Part shown: one piece after another, positions 18,617 to 28,100 of the stretch | Layout of the letters: the number at the start of each line of letters is the position of its first letter | Numbering within the stretch: position 1 is the first letter of the stretch | Assembly: GCA_913047795.1 (NCBI GenBank) | Contig: CAJWTS010000027.1 | Coordinates: 1 to 47,382 of the forward strand | Length of the DNA: 47,382 nucleotides | Source of the DNA: an uncultured Verrucomicrobiota bacterium | GTDB taxonomy: Bacteria > Verrucomicrobiota > Kiritimatiellia > CAJWTS01 | Reading direction: 5' to 3' | Translations under genes and position numbers: made by a program | Notes under the pieces: model-generated | Told to the model about the DNA's origin: nothing | The model's database searches: none | What the model saw: the letters and a program-made list of their open reading frames with translations, nothing else

Positions 18617-19806
18617 GACGTATAAACTCCTGCGCGCTGATAGGATTCGTCAAGGACCTGCACGATGTGTCGCACGCCGACGCATCGGGGACGCTTCGCG
18701 ACGGCGGTCTGCCATTGCATCATGCAAACGTGGTTGGCGGTGACAAGCATGCAGCGGTCATGCGAATCGTCGTCGAGAAAGGCGCTCTTCTCGCGGAGCA
18801 TAGCGCCCGCGTTCTCCGGATGGGTCACGTTGTACGCGCCGCCGGAGCCGCAACAGCGGTCCGCGTTTGGCGCGAGCGACCAGGCGTTGCCAATGGCGGA
18901 GAAGATCTTCTCCGGGGGCGTGCGCACGCCCTGCCCGTGATAAAGATGACAGGGAATGTCGAAGTAAAGATGTTCGACGGCCAGTGGGCTTCCCGGGACC
19001 AGGTCCAGTTCGTTCAAGAACGATGTCAGATCGCGTGCGGGCGTGTCGATCGCATGCCCCAGTGCGAGTCCGCAGCCGGCGGCGTTGGTCACGACGCAGG
19101 GTCCGTCCGCGAACGCGGCGCGGTTGCGCGCGTCGAGTCCGGCCTTGCCGGGAAGCCCCTCGTGTTCGAGCACGGCGCCGCAACAGGTCTGTCCTTCGGG
19201 CACCGTGACCCGGCAATTGTTGGCCACGAGCACGCGAACGGTTGCATGGTTGATTTCGCGGAAGGCGGATTCCATGAGGCAGCCGGTGAACAGGGCCACC
19301 GGTGGGCCATCGGGGCTGTGCGCCGCCATCAACCGGCGCGCATAAGCGGCCGTCGATTCCAGCACCGCCGGCGCGCCGGGGAAGATAAAGCGGTGCGGGC
19401 GTAGCCCGATACGGCGCAGCGCGCGTAGCGGCGTGAGCAGGGCCGACATCAAGCGCGGGCGCTGGACCAGCCAGCCCGCCATGCGGATCGCGGGGCGCAC
19501 GCGGGCGCCCGCGGCCACGCGGCGGTGGCGCGTCTCGTAGAGCAACTCGCCGTAGGGCACACCCGCGGGGCAGACCGTTTCGCAGGCCAGGCATCCGACA
19601 CATTCGGCGGTATAAAAGTCCGTGTGTTCATCGACGGCGAGCCGGTCTTCGTTGATCGCGCGCCAGATCGCGAGGCGGCCGCGCGGTGAGTTGCTTTCGT
19701 CGCCCGTCAACCGATAGGTCGGACACTGTTCGAGGCAGAGCCCGCAGTGCACACAGTTCAACAGCTTGGGCGTCTCACGCGTAATCAACTCTTCGATGCG
19801 CTTCAT
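18613..19806 (-). CDS. glcF: Glycolate oxidase iron-sulfur subunit GlcF
   Basis: 397-residue electron-transfer subunit of glycolate dehydrogenase, working at the inner membrane with GlcD and GlcE. Two ferredoxin-type 4Fe-4S motifs lie in the first 85 residues (CVHCGLCLEQCP and CVGCLACETVCP). Two CCG domains follow (TCCGAVLEHEG and RCCGSGGAYNV), as in the CCG/heterodisulfide reductase-like family. It starts 18 bp after glcE with GGAAG upstream and overlaps the phosphatase start by 4 bp. Confidence 0.93.
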   Translation of the reverse strand: MKRIEELITRETPKLLNCVHCGLCLEQCPTYRLTGDESNSPRGRLAIWRAINEDRLAVDEHTDFYTAECVGCLACETVCPAGVPYGELLYETRHRRVAAGARVRPAIRMAGWLVQRPRLMSALLTPLRALRRIGLRPHRFIFPGAPAVLESTAAYARRLMAAHSPDGPPVALFTGCLMESAFREINHATVRVLVANNCRVTVPEGQTCCGAVLEHEGLPGKAGLDARNRAAFADGPCVVTNAAGCGLALGHAIDTPARDLTSFLNELDLVPGSPLAVEHLYFDIPCHLYHGQGVRTPPEKIFSAIGNAWSLAPNADRCCGSGGAYNVTHPENAGAMLREKSAFLDDDSHDRCMLVTANHVCMMQWQTAVAKRPRCVGVRHIVQVLDESYQRAGVYTS

Positions 19807-19824
19807 GGCAGGATCTTCCGGGAG

Positions 19825-20733
19825 TCAGGCAAGCGCGGCGAGCCTTTCGCGAAACTGGTTTTCCCACCCGGCCTGGATGGTATCATCCGGATCCGCGATG
19901 TCGGCACACTGCAGGTGGCCACCGACGGCGCCACATTCCCGGTGCCGTTCCAGCAAGGCGGACCTCAGCGCGGGATCGGTGCGGCTGGCGGGTTCATAGT
20001 GGAGGTAGCCATTACCGAGAAAGGCGTGGGCGCTGCCGCCGTGGTGCTCGACCAGCTGGCCGGCCGTTGCCAGCGCGCGCGAAAGGGTGGTCTTGATCCG
20101 AACAAACGGATCGCTCGCGGGCGTCGCGGCCTCGCCGGGTACGAGAGCCAGGCCGTGTTCATCGGCCTCGTCGGCGAGGACCCGGTCAATCGTGGCCGTC
20201 ATCTCAGCCGCGCAGGAGAATTGAAGAACGAGCCGGGCGCCGTGCTCGCTGAGCTCGCCGTCGAGTGCATCCAGCACCGCGCCCCAGGCGTTGCGCACGA
20301 TCGCCTTGCGGAAGGCATCCAGTGCGGCCCGCTGGCCCGTCAGTACGCGGGTCTCCCGGCACACCTCGCACGCGCGCAGGCGCAGAACCACACGCTCGAC
20401 CTTGCCGAAACGGCTACCGCTGTAGCAGAGGAAACGCGTGAAATCAAAACCCGTCACGTTCTTGACAACCTGTCCGCCAATCTTGATTGGCTCCCCGCCG
20501 CTGGGCACGAAATTCATTCCGAGTACGTTGTCGGCCACGGGACCGAAGCGATAAGAGCGGGATGTAAACGGGTGATGCAGAACGAGATCACCGATCGTGG
20601 ACGTGGGATCGAGGTAGAGCGGAAAGGTGAGCCCGTCGGCCGCGGCGCGTTCGTTGACCTCGGCAATGGGTGTCTCGGCGGCGACGCACATCGTCATGTC
20701 TCCGGGGTCGTAGAATAGATCGAGTGCTTTCAT
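19825..20733 (-). CDS. glcE: Glycolate oxidase FAD-binding subunit GlcE
   Basis: 302-residue FAD-binding partner of GlcD. It carries the PCMH-type FAD fold (TTIGD-like STIGDLVLHHPF, GFDFTRFLCYSGSRFG) but is shorter than GlcD, as usual for GlcE. The NVTGFD block and the C-terminal HYEP region match the family. The start ATG at 20733 overlaps the glcD stop (ATGA), a strong sign of translational coupling; the longer ORF start at 20748 would lie inside glcD. Confidence 0.9.
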   Translation of the reverse strand: MKALDLFYDPGDMTMCVAAETPIAEVNERAAADGLTFPLYLDPTSTIGDLVLHHPFTSRSYRFGPVADNVLGMNFVPSGGEPIKIGGQVVKNVTGFDFTRFLCYSGSRFGKVERVVLRLRACEVCRETRVLTGQRAALDAFRKAIVRNAWGAVLDALDGELSEHGARLVLQFSCAAEMTATIDRVLADEADEHGLALVPGEAATPASDPFVRIKTTLSRALATAGQLVEHHGGSAHAFLGNGYLHYEPASRTDPALRSALLERHRECGAVGGHLQCADIADPDDTIQAGWENQFRERLAALA

Positions 20734-22157
20734 CGAACGGGTGCGCAACAGCCCACGAAGCTACGATGCGGATAGACCTTCTCCGGGTTAAGCTGGTGGT
20801 CGGGGTTCAAGCATTCGGCCAATGCGCTTTGCATGGCCAGTTCACGCGGGCCGAAAAACAGCGGTACGTACTCGCGCTTATCGGTCCCGATCCCGTGTTC
20901 GCCGGATAAGACGCCGCCGTTCTCGATCACGTATTCCATCAAACGCTTGCCGAGCAGCTTGACCTTGCGCAGTTCGTCGGGGTTGCGTCCGTCGAAGCTG
21001 AAGTTGGGATGCAGGTTACCATCTCCGGCGTGAAACACGCTGAAAACGGGAACATCCATCTCGTCCGCATCGGCGTACAGCTTCTCCAGCACCGCGCCAA
21101 ATTTCGATCGCGGGATGACCGCATCCTGGACCATGCTGTCCGCCGATATTCTACCCAGCAATCCGCCGGAATTCTTGCGCGCGGCCCACAGCCGTTGACG
21201 CGCTTCGTCTTCGGTGGCGCTCTTGATGTCGGTGGCGCCATGTTTTCGCAGCAAGGCTTCAATCGCCGGTGCCTGGGCGTCGACCAGCGCGGCCGGCCCA
21301 TCAATCTCAACCATCACGGCCCAACAGGTTGGGTCGAGTCCCACCGCCATGGGGCTCGCTTCGAGCAGCTGCACGATACGATTGTCCATCAGTTCGATCG
21401 CGACCGGAATGGACGGATGGTGCACGAGATCGACGATGGCATTCGCCGCGTCCGCCATTTTAGGAAACGCCGCCAACGATGTGCTGATCCGCTCCGGCAG
21501 GGGGATCGTGCGCAGCCAAAGCTTCGTAAAGACCCCCAGCATCCCTTCCGAGCCCACCATCAACGTTTTCCAGTCGCAACCGCCGGCCGGACCGAGCCCG
21601 CCGGCTGGGCCGCCGAGCTGTACCACGCGCCCATCGGTCAGCAGGACTTCCATGCCGAGTACGTAGTTGGCCGTGGGCCCGTACTTGAAGCAGCGCACGC
21701 CGCCGGCATTCTCCGCCACGTTCCCGCCGACGGTGCAGGTGTAGCTACTCGACGGATCGGGCGGATACAGGAGGCCGTGCGGTTTCAGCGCGGCGTTGAG
21801 GGTGTCAAGCACGACGCCCGGCTCGACCACGCAGTACATGTCGTCTTCATTGATCGCGAGGATTTTTCGCAGGCGTGAGACATGAATCACCAGTCCGCCC
21901 TGGGCGGCCACGGGACCGCCCGACAGGCTGGTGCCGGCGCCGCGCAGGATGTATGGGAAATTCCTGCCCCGACAGATCCCGATGATCTCCTTGAGCTGGT
22001 CACTGTCCGCCGGGATAACGACGGCGTCGGGTTTATAGCGGTGAAATCCGAGCGCATCGTTTTCATATGAGATGAGTGACGTCGGATCCGTCAGGACAGC
22101 GCGCGCGCCGCATAGCGCGCGGAGATCCCGAATCGTATCTGGTTGCCATTCGTCCAT
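20730..22157 (-). CDS. glcD: Glycolate oxidase catalytic subunit GlcD
   Basis: 475-residue FAD-linked oxidase oxidising glycolate (or D-lactate-like 2-hydroxyacids) to the 2-oxoacid. The N-terminal PCMH FAD domain shows RGAGTSLSGG near residue 72, GGNVAENAGGVRCFKYG and LMVGSEGMLG. The C-terminal catalytic half has VFHAGDGNLHPN and GVLSGEHGIG, with the active-site histidines. It is the first gol-type gene after birA (39 bp gap), and glcD-glcE-glcF form one minus-strand operon. Glycolate is a major excretion product of marine phytoplankton, which fits a marine heterotroph. A D-lactate dehydrogenase role cannot be excluded without data. Confidence 0.93.
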   Translation of the reverse strand: MDEWQPDTIRDLRALCGARAVLTDPTSLISYENDALGFHRYKPDAVVIPADSDQLKEIIGICRGRNFPYILRGAGTSLSGGPVAAQGGLVIHVSRLRKILAINEDDMYCVVEPGVVLDTLNAALKPHGLLYPPDPSSSYTCTVGGNVAENAGGVRCFKYGPTANYVLGMEVLLTDGRVVQLGGPAGGLGPAGGCDWKTLMVGSEGMLGVFTKLWLRTIPLPERISTSLAAFPKMADAANAIVDLVHHPSIPVAIELMDNRIVQLLEASPMAVGLDPTCWAVMVEIDGPAALVDAQAPAIEALLRKHGATDIKSATEDEARQRLWAARKNSGGLLGRISADSMVQDAVIPRSKFGAVLEKLYADADEMDVPVFSVFHAGDGNLHPNFSFDGRNPDELRKVKLLGKRLMEYVIENGGVLSGEHGIGTDKREYVPLFFGPRELAMQSALAECLNPDHQLNPEKVYPHRSFVGCCAPVR

Positions 22158-22196
22158 GTCTTAGGGTTCGGATACAGGCCGGCGGACGACCGACCC

Positions 22197-22973
22197 TTAA
22201 GCCGGGCCGAGACGTTCGGCGTCTCCACTCCAAAACAGGTGTTTCGTGCCGGCGTCATCCGTCATCCGTAATCGTCCGTCATCTCCCAGGCCGCCGTACG
22301 CACCCTCGACGCGATCATCGCCATCGGAGACCGCAACGCGGTGCCCACCGAGCCAGTCAAATTCGTTCCACTCCGCGATAAGGCTCGTGCGGCCGTCGCG
22401 TAGCAGGTTCGCGATTGCCTGTTCCAGATCCCGCAGCAGCGTATCGCAGACCTGCGCCACATCGTATCTGCCACCTGCGACCAGATTCATCGAGGTGGCC
22501 GGTTGGCGCAGGACGACGCCGGCGAAATCCGTGTCGCTCAGGTTGACATTTAATCCGATGCCGAGCGCGACGAGGTTCTCCGTTGGTGATCGTTCGGCGA
22601 GGATGCCCGCGATCTTCATATCGCCGGTCGCCATCACGTCGTTGGGCCACTTAAGCGCGGATCCGATATCGAAGGCGGTCAGCGTGCGGCGCACGGCGAG
22701 GGCCGCGGCTTGCGTGAGATTCGGCGCGAGGGCGGGGTCCGTGTCGCGCACGGCGACGGAAAGGGTCAGGCCGCGATCTTCGGGGGCCAGCCAGAACCGG
22801 CCGGAACGGCCCCGTCCGGCGGATTGCCGGACGGCGCGCACGACGTCGCCATGGGCGTGGTCGTCCGGCTGTTCGATGATCCGGCGGTTCGTGGAGGGGA
22901 GTGACGCATGTACGGTCAGGCGCGCACCGGACAGGCCCTTGCCTTCGTGGATCTGGGGGGATGATTCGGACAT
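22197..22973 (-). CDS. birA: Biotin--[acetyl-CoA-carboxylase] ligase
   Basis: 258-residue biotin protein ligase without the N-terminal DNA-binding domain, so a catalytic enzyme only. The biotinyl-AMP loop is QSAGRGRSGRFW near residue 53; KWPND and KIAGILAE, with the catalytic Lys, follow. A short C-terminal SH3-like domain completes it. The start ATG 22973 is 10 nt downstream of a good promoter (TTGAAT-N17-TAGACT), so the leader would be about 3 nt. It heads the birA-glcDEF-phosphatase gene run. Confidence 0.9.
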   Translation of the reverse strand: MSESSPQIHEGKGLSGARLTVHASLPSTNRRIIEQPDDHAHGDVVRAVRQSAGRGRSGRFWLAPEDRGLTLSVAVRDTDPALAPNLTQAAALAVRRTLTAFDIGSALKWPNDVMATGDMKIAGILAERSPTENLVALGIGLNVNLSDTDFAGVVLRQPATSMNLVAGGRYDVAQVCDTLLRDLEQAIANLLRDGRTSLIAEWNEFDWLGGHRVAVSDGDDRVEGAYGGLGDDGRLRMTDDAGTKHLFWSGDAERLGPA

Positions 22974-22983
22974 GGTCAGCAGG

Positions 22984-23012
22984 AGTCTACGACTGCTACG
23001 ATGCCCATTCAA
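22984..23012 (-). promoter_or_regulatory. Promoter TTGAAT-N17-TAGACT of the birA-glcDEF run
   Basis: On the minus strand TTGAAT (23007-23012) and TAGACT (22984-22989) are 17 bp apart. The -10 box ends 10 nt before the birA ATG, predicting a very short leader. It is the only clear promoter seen for this operon. Confidence 0.45.
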
Positions 23013-23059
23013 CCCTTTCCCCTGCTCCGTTGGCGCACCAAACGACCCGTGAAAAGGAA

Positions 23060-23088
23060 TTGATGCGCCTGCGCGTCGCGCCTAGGGT
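23060..23088 (+). promoter_or_regulatory. Promoter-like TTGATG-N17-TAGGGT
   Basis: TTGATG (23060-23065) and TAGGGT (23083-23088) have 17-bp spacing upstream of the membrane-protein gene at 23134. The -35 box overlaps the start of a candidate 24-codon ORF at 23063, so the short ORF and this promoter cannot both be used in one transcript. Confidence 0.3.
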
Positions 23089-23133
23089 TGCTGTCTCCGC
23101 GTGGCATCGTCAATTGCAACAGGGAACTGCAGC

Positions 23134-23745
23134 GTGAAGGTCCGGACCACCAGACAATCCATCTGTGTCCACACGGCGACGTTTAGCGCGGCGCTGGTGA
23201 CGGGTCTGATCATGGCCATCCTGGTCGGGCTCTTTCGCGCACATGATTTCGACGTCGGTATCGCCGGGGGACTGCTGGGCGGCATGTCGATCGCGTTTTA
23301 CTATACGGCCATGGACTATCTCCAAACCCGCCGGAAATTCGGCGACATCGGCGCGCGCTACGATACGCGAGTAGATTATGGGTTCTGCGCATGGAAACTG
23401 ATCGCCGCCGTCGCACTGGCCGTGGGCTGCGCGCCGATGATCGGACGCATCATGCTGAATGCGCTGACGGCAGGGCATTCGTATATCTGGAACCTGTATT
23501 ACGATGCCGGACCACAGCACGTGGTCTTTCTCCAGAAATGGTACGACATGATGTACGGCGAAAAGAGCTACCTGATGGAGGTACGCCCCGCGCTGCGTTG
23601 GAAAATCGGCATGTCGGCGGGAACAATCTCCGGATACGCCTGGATGGCGGCGTTCGGCGTTCGCCGTCATCGACGCTTTCTGGAGGAGATGGACGATCTC
23701 GGTGTGGTGCCCCGCGATCCGGACGATTATCCCACCGCTGGATAA
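23134..23745 (+). CDS. Membrane protein of unknown function, about 203 aa
   Basis: I do not recognise the family. The protein has three or more hydrophobic segments: around residues 13-30 (FSAALVTGLIMAILVGLF), 36-54 (GIAGGLLGGMSIAFYY) and 83-105, with a weaker one near the C-terminus (MSAGTISGYAWMAAFGV). It suggests an inner-membrane protein with a charged C-terminal tail ending in DDYPTAG. I start it at GTG 23134 because AGGGA lies 8 nt upstream; a GTG at 23101 is the alternative. The GTG overlaps the stop of a preceding 24-codon ORF (GTGA). It is followed 28 bp later by the DUF2059-like gene, which has its own promoter. Confidence 0.65.
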   Translation: MKVRTTRQSICVHTATFSAALVTGLIMAILVGLFRAHDFDVGIAGGLLGGMSIAFYYTAMDYLQTRRKFGDIGARYDTRVDYGFCAWKLIAAVALAVGCAPMIGRIMLNALTAGHSYIWNLYYDAGPQHVVFLQKWYDMMYGEKSYLMEVRPALRWKIGMSAGTISGYAWMAAFGVRRHRRFLEEMDDLGVVPRDPDDYPTAG

Positions 23746-23767
23746 CACCGACGGCATGCGCTATAAT
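23739..23767 (+). promoter_or_regulatory. Promoter TGGATA-N17-TATAAT, leaderless
   Basis: A perfect -10 box TATAAT (23762-23767) lies 17 bp after TGGATA (23739-23744). The ATG at 23774 follows the -10 box by 6 nt, the expected distance to the transcription start, so the mRNA should begin at the start codon itself. Confidence 0.55.
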
Positions 23768-23773
23768 ACAGGA

Positions 23774-24274
23774 ATGCTGCGCAGACGACTCAACGCAACG
23801 AGGGCGGCGGCCTGTGCCCTGGCGATATCCGTCGGTCTGGCCGGCGTGAGTCTGGCTGTCGGCGACAGCCAGAAGTCGCGGCTGAAACTCGCCCGCGAGC
23901 TGCTCAAGGTCCAGGGCCTCGATGAACAGCTGGTCAAGGAGGCGCGCAGCAGTCTCTCGCAGGAGCTTCGGCGCGATCGCCAGCTTGCGCCGTATAAGAA
24001 CGCGATCATGACCTTTCTCTACAAGCACGTTACGGTCGAGAAGCTGACGGACCACTACGCCGAGGTGTATGCCCGCGAGTTCACCAGCGACGAGCTCAAG
24101 GAGCTGATCAAGATCAACGAGTCGCCCACGCTACGCAAGTATATCGCCCGCCAGGCCCATCTCCAGAAGGAGATGTCCGGCATCGCCGGCAAGATCGTAG
24201 CCGAGAACCGCGGGGAACTCTCCCGGATCATTCGCGAGCGCATCAACAAGCGCAGCACCAATACGCGGCGATAG
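23774..24274 (+). CDS. DUF2059-like exported protein
   Basis: 166-residue protein with a Sec signal peptide (ATRAAACALAISVGLAGVSLA) and a helical, charged mature part. The layout of LARELLKVQGLDEQLVKEA, then YAEVYAREFTSDELKELIKINESPTLRKY, matches the DUF2059 family of small periplasmic proteins of unknown function. The start is ATG 23774, directly behind a TATAAT box; upstream codons in the same frame lie in promoter sequence. No partner is obvious from the neighbours. Confidence 0.75.
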   Translation: MLRRRLNATRAAACALAISVGLAGVSLAVGDSQKSRLKLARELLKVQGLDEQLVKEARSSLSQELRRDRQLAPYKNAIMTFLYKHVTVEKLTDHYAEVYAREFTSDELKELIKINESPTLRKYIARQAHLQKEMSGIAGKIVAENRGELSRIIRERINKRSTNTRR

Positions 24275-24369
24275 CGGCGCGCTCGATCAAACACGATCTT
24301 GTCGGTTGCAATTGCCCGGATGCCCAACTAAGGTCGCCACACGATCGCTGGAACCAACGGGGCAAGCCC

Positions 24370-25164
24370 ATGGCCGAGTTCGCATATCCACATCTTGAAG
24401 GTCTGACCGATGCGTATGACCGCGATGGTTACGCGATCGTTCGCGGCGTTCTCGACCCGGACCTGATCGCCGAACTGGACGCACATATCGAGTGGCTGCG
24501 CGAACGGCACCCCGATCTGAAGCCCGAGGCGATCGGACACTGGCTGATTGCTGAAGACCCGTTCTGGGTGCGATTTATCAGCGATGACCGCCTGCTCAAT
24601 ATCGCGCAGGAGATTGTGGGGCCGGATATCGCCTTCTTTGCCGCCGACTATATCTGTAAGGCTCCGGGCACGGGTCGGCCGGTGATCTGGCACCAGGACG
24701 CGACGTATTGGCCGCTGAATCCCATGGATGTCGTGACCTTCTGGTTTGCCGTTTCGAATTCCGGTCCGGAAAACGGCGGCGTACGCGTCGTGCCGGGCTC
24801 TCACAAGGCGGGGCTTCTCGCTCATGTGGAGAGCGCCGCTGAATCGCGCAACGTATTGAACCGCGAGATCGATCCCGAAAAGATCGATGAAGATCGCGCT
24901 GTTGATCTCGTGCTCGCGCCGGGCGACATCTCAATGCACAACCCCTATATGCTGCACGGCTCCGAACCGAACAAGAGCGACCGCTGGCGGCGGGGCGGAT
25001 CGATTCAGTACATGCCGGCGACCACGCAGATCGGCGAACCGGACTGGCCCAGCGCGTTCCTGCTTCGCGGCTCGCCCGTAGAGGGCATCAACACGTACCG
25101 CTCCGTGCCGAAGTATGTCGAAGGCGAACACATGGCCTTCCGTGGCTGCGAGGAATGGGGCTGA
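24370..25164 (+). CDS. Phytanoyl-CoA dioxygenase (PhyH) family protein 1
   Basis: 264-residue Fe(II)/2-oxoglutarate-dependent oxygenase. The metal triad is recognisable as HQD in VIWHQDATYW (near residue 115) and a distal His in MLHGSEPNKSDRWRRG, whose Arg would bind 2-oxoglutarate. PhyH proteins hydroxylate or demethylate small molecules; here the substrate is unknown. It is followed 7 bp later by the GH38-like gene, so the two are almost certainly one transcript. That suggests that the oxygenase modifies, or removes a substituent from, the glycoside the second gene acts on. Confidence 0.88.
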   Translation: MAEFAYPHLEGLTDAYDRDGYAIVRGVLDPDLIAELDAHIEWLRERHPDLKPEAIGHWLIAEDPFWVRFISDDRLLNIAQEIVGPDIAFFAADYICKAPGTGRPVIWHQDATYWPLNPMDVVTFWFAVSNSGPENGGVRVVPGSHKAGLLAHVESAAESRNVLNREIDPEKIDEDRAVDLVLAPGDISMHNPYMLHGSEPNKSDRWRRGGSIQYMPATTQIGEPDWPSAFLLRGSPVEGINTYRSVPKYVEGEHMAFRGCEEWG

Positions 25165-25171
25165 TCGAGGC

Positions 25172-28100
25172 GTGAAGATCCTCGACGTCCAACCCACCGC
25201 CTGTCTGCGCCGTGCGTCCGGCGACGTTCTCGAACAGCAGATCCAATTGACGCTGGCCGGTGATGAGGCACGAGGCCCGGTCACGGTCCACACGCAGGCC
25301 GCCGGCCGGACGGTCGACACGGCAATCGCGAACGTTGCGGCGGGTGAGTCGACGGTGATCGCCTACCTGCCCGAGATCGAGCAATCCGCGCAGATCGTTG
25401 TGGAGGTGCGCGCCGGCAGCGACCTGCTGGCGAGCGAGGTGCGCGATTGGACGCCGCCGCGACACTGGACCGTGCATGTGACCCAGACGTCGCATCATGA
25501 CGCCGGCTATACCGACCTGATGAGCAACATCTTGCCGGAGCATGCGCGTAACCTGCAGGGCTATCTCGAGATGGCGCAGACCACGGCCGATTGGGAGGAG
25601 GACGCGCAGGCGCGTATCGTGATTGAGCAGTTCTGGACGATGGACCATTTTCTACGCACGGCCCGCGAGTCGGAAGCGGACGAAATGAAGCGATTGATCC
25701 GGTCCGGCCACGTCGAGATAACGGCCATGTTCGCGAACATGGCAACCGAACTCTGTGGACACGAGACCCTGGTGCGGACCCTGTATCCCGCGGCGCGACT
25801 TGCGCGCAAACTCGGCACCACGATCTGCACCGCCGAACACAACGATATTCCCGGCGTGGTCTGGGCGCTCTCCGATCTTCTCGTCGACGCAGGCGTGAAA
25901 CTCTTTGCCCCGGCCCTGCCGTTTTTTTATGGATGGGGCGGGGACGGCTATCCCGAGTTCTGGGATGGCGATGCGCTATTCGGGAACGGCCGCCTTCCCG
26001 GCGCGTTCTGGTGGGAGACGCCGACCGGCCGGCGTCTCTTGTTGTGGAGCAACAATCACGGTACGAACGGGCAACGTGATCGCACCTTCCCCGGTCTCGC
26101 GCAGCGCCTCGCGCACATCGAACAGTCCGGCTACCAACCCGCGGTCATGCGCTGGCCGGTGACCGGCAGCCAGCGCGACAACTCGCCCTACATCAACTTT
26201 GCTGAGACGATCCGCGAATGGAACGAGACCTGGGCCTTCCCGCATCTGATCTGCAGCACTAACACAAGGTTCTACGCCGATCTGATCCAACAGGTGCCGG
26301 AGGATCTGCCGGTCTTTCGCGGGGACGTAACCGGGCAGGATTACCCGACCGGCGCCAGTAGCACGGCGGCCGCGACGGCGGCGAACCGCGTCAATCACTA
26401 TGCCGTCCCGCGCGCCGAAACACGCGCCGTGCTTGCGGCTGGGTGCACCCGATATACGTATCCGGCCGAACGCATCGACGCGGCATACACGCAGACGATC
26501 TGGCACGACGAACATACCTGGGGCCACCATTTCCCCTGTGGACCCGCGAACCGGGCCGGGGAGATGGAAAAAGCCGTGTACGCCTATCGCGGCGCCGCTT
26601 TCGCCCACGACGTCGAGAACAAGGCAATGGCCGCCATCGCGGATGCGGTCGAGATCGAGCAGGGCAAGGTTCACCTGGTCGTTTTCAACCCGTCACCGTA
26701 TGAGCGCACGGATCTCGTGTCCCTACCGATGCGCGAAATCGAAAACTGCGGTTCCGATGTGAAGTTTCTGCGTGGCGGCGAGGATCCGCGCGCGGGGCTC
26801 AACTATCCTTTCGGGCTTGGCGACCGTTGGCATCTCAGCCCCGAACCCGACCTCGTCGCCGGCAAGTTCAATTTGGTCGACGTCGCAACCGACGAAGAGA
26901 CAGCGTACTGCATCGTGCCGTTGGGCACGCCACTCGCGCCGACGCCATACGCGGCGCAGCGAATCGGGATCGGAGACGGCTCGCGGCGCTTTGGTCTGTT
27001 TGAATCGCCCGCCGGCCTCGGCAAGAATCTCGAGTTCGTCACCACCGTTCCGGCGCTCGGCTATCGGACCTTTCGCATGGAACCGGCCGGGGTGCCCGTG
27101 TCGGCGTCGCCGTCCGGCACGGACCTGTCGGCCGACGGGACCACGATTGAAAACGCGCATTATCGCATCCGCGTCGCAGATACAGGCGTGGTGGAAAGCA
27201 TTTTCGACAAGGATCTCGATCGCGAACTGGTCAGCGGTGATTCAAGTTACGCATTCGGAAGGTTTATCGTGCGTGACGAGAAAGGCAACGACTATGGCGA
27301 GTCAATCCACGTGCAGCCGACCGCGAATATTGAGGGCATCCGGGCATGGGTCCATTGGCGCGGTAGCGCGCCGGGCCATCCGGTGCTGGAGCATACGATC
27401 ACGCTAACGGCGGGGTTGCGACGTGTCGACTATGCCGTCTCGGTGGTTAAGGATCCGCTCCCGCATATCGAAGCGGCCATTGCCTTTCCGTTCGCCATGC
27501 CGCAGGGGCGCTTCACGATCGACGAGCCATTGCATGTTACGGATCCCGGTGCGGATCGATTGCCCGGCGCCTTCTCGAATCGATTGATCGCGCAAGATTT
27601 CGTGAAGTTGTCGGATGGCGAGATCAGCGTTCTCTGGTCCTCCCTCGACGCGCCGACGATCAGTATCGGGAAGTTCTGGCCCAACCGTGTCTCGACTGCG
27701 CACACGACCTGTCCGACGCCGGGCCTGGAGCTGCCACCGCAAACGCCCGATCAGCTGGGCGGCGGGGAGCTGTATTCGAGTGTCTGCAACAATAACTTTG
27801 GCACGAATTTTTCGGTGTCACAAGACGGTGCGCTTTTCTTCCGGTACGTATTGACCAGCGGGGCAGGCGATGCCACGCCCGGCTCCGTCGCGGCGTTTGG
27901 CCAGGAAGCCAATGTTCCGTTCTCAGGAATCTTCACCGGCCATGAGCGTGATCGCGCGCTGCCGCCCACGGCGAAGATGCTGGCGATCGATAACCCCGAC
28001 GTGCGGTTCCTCGCCTTGAAACATGCGGACGATGGACGGGGGCTGATCCTGCGGCTCTGGAACCCGACGGATGATGCGCAGGCCGTCTCGGCAACGCTTG

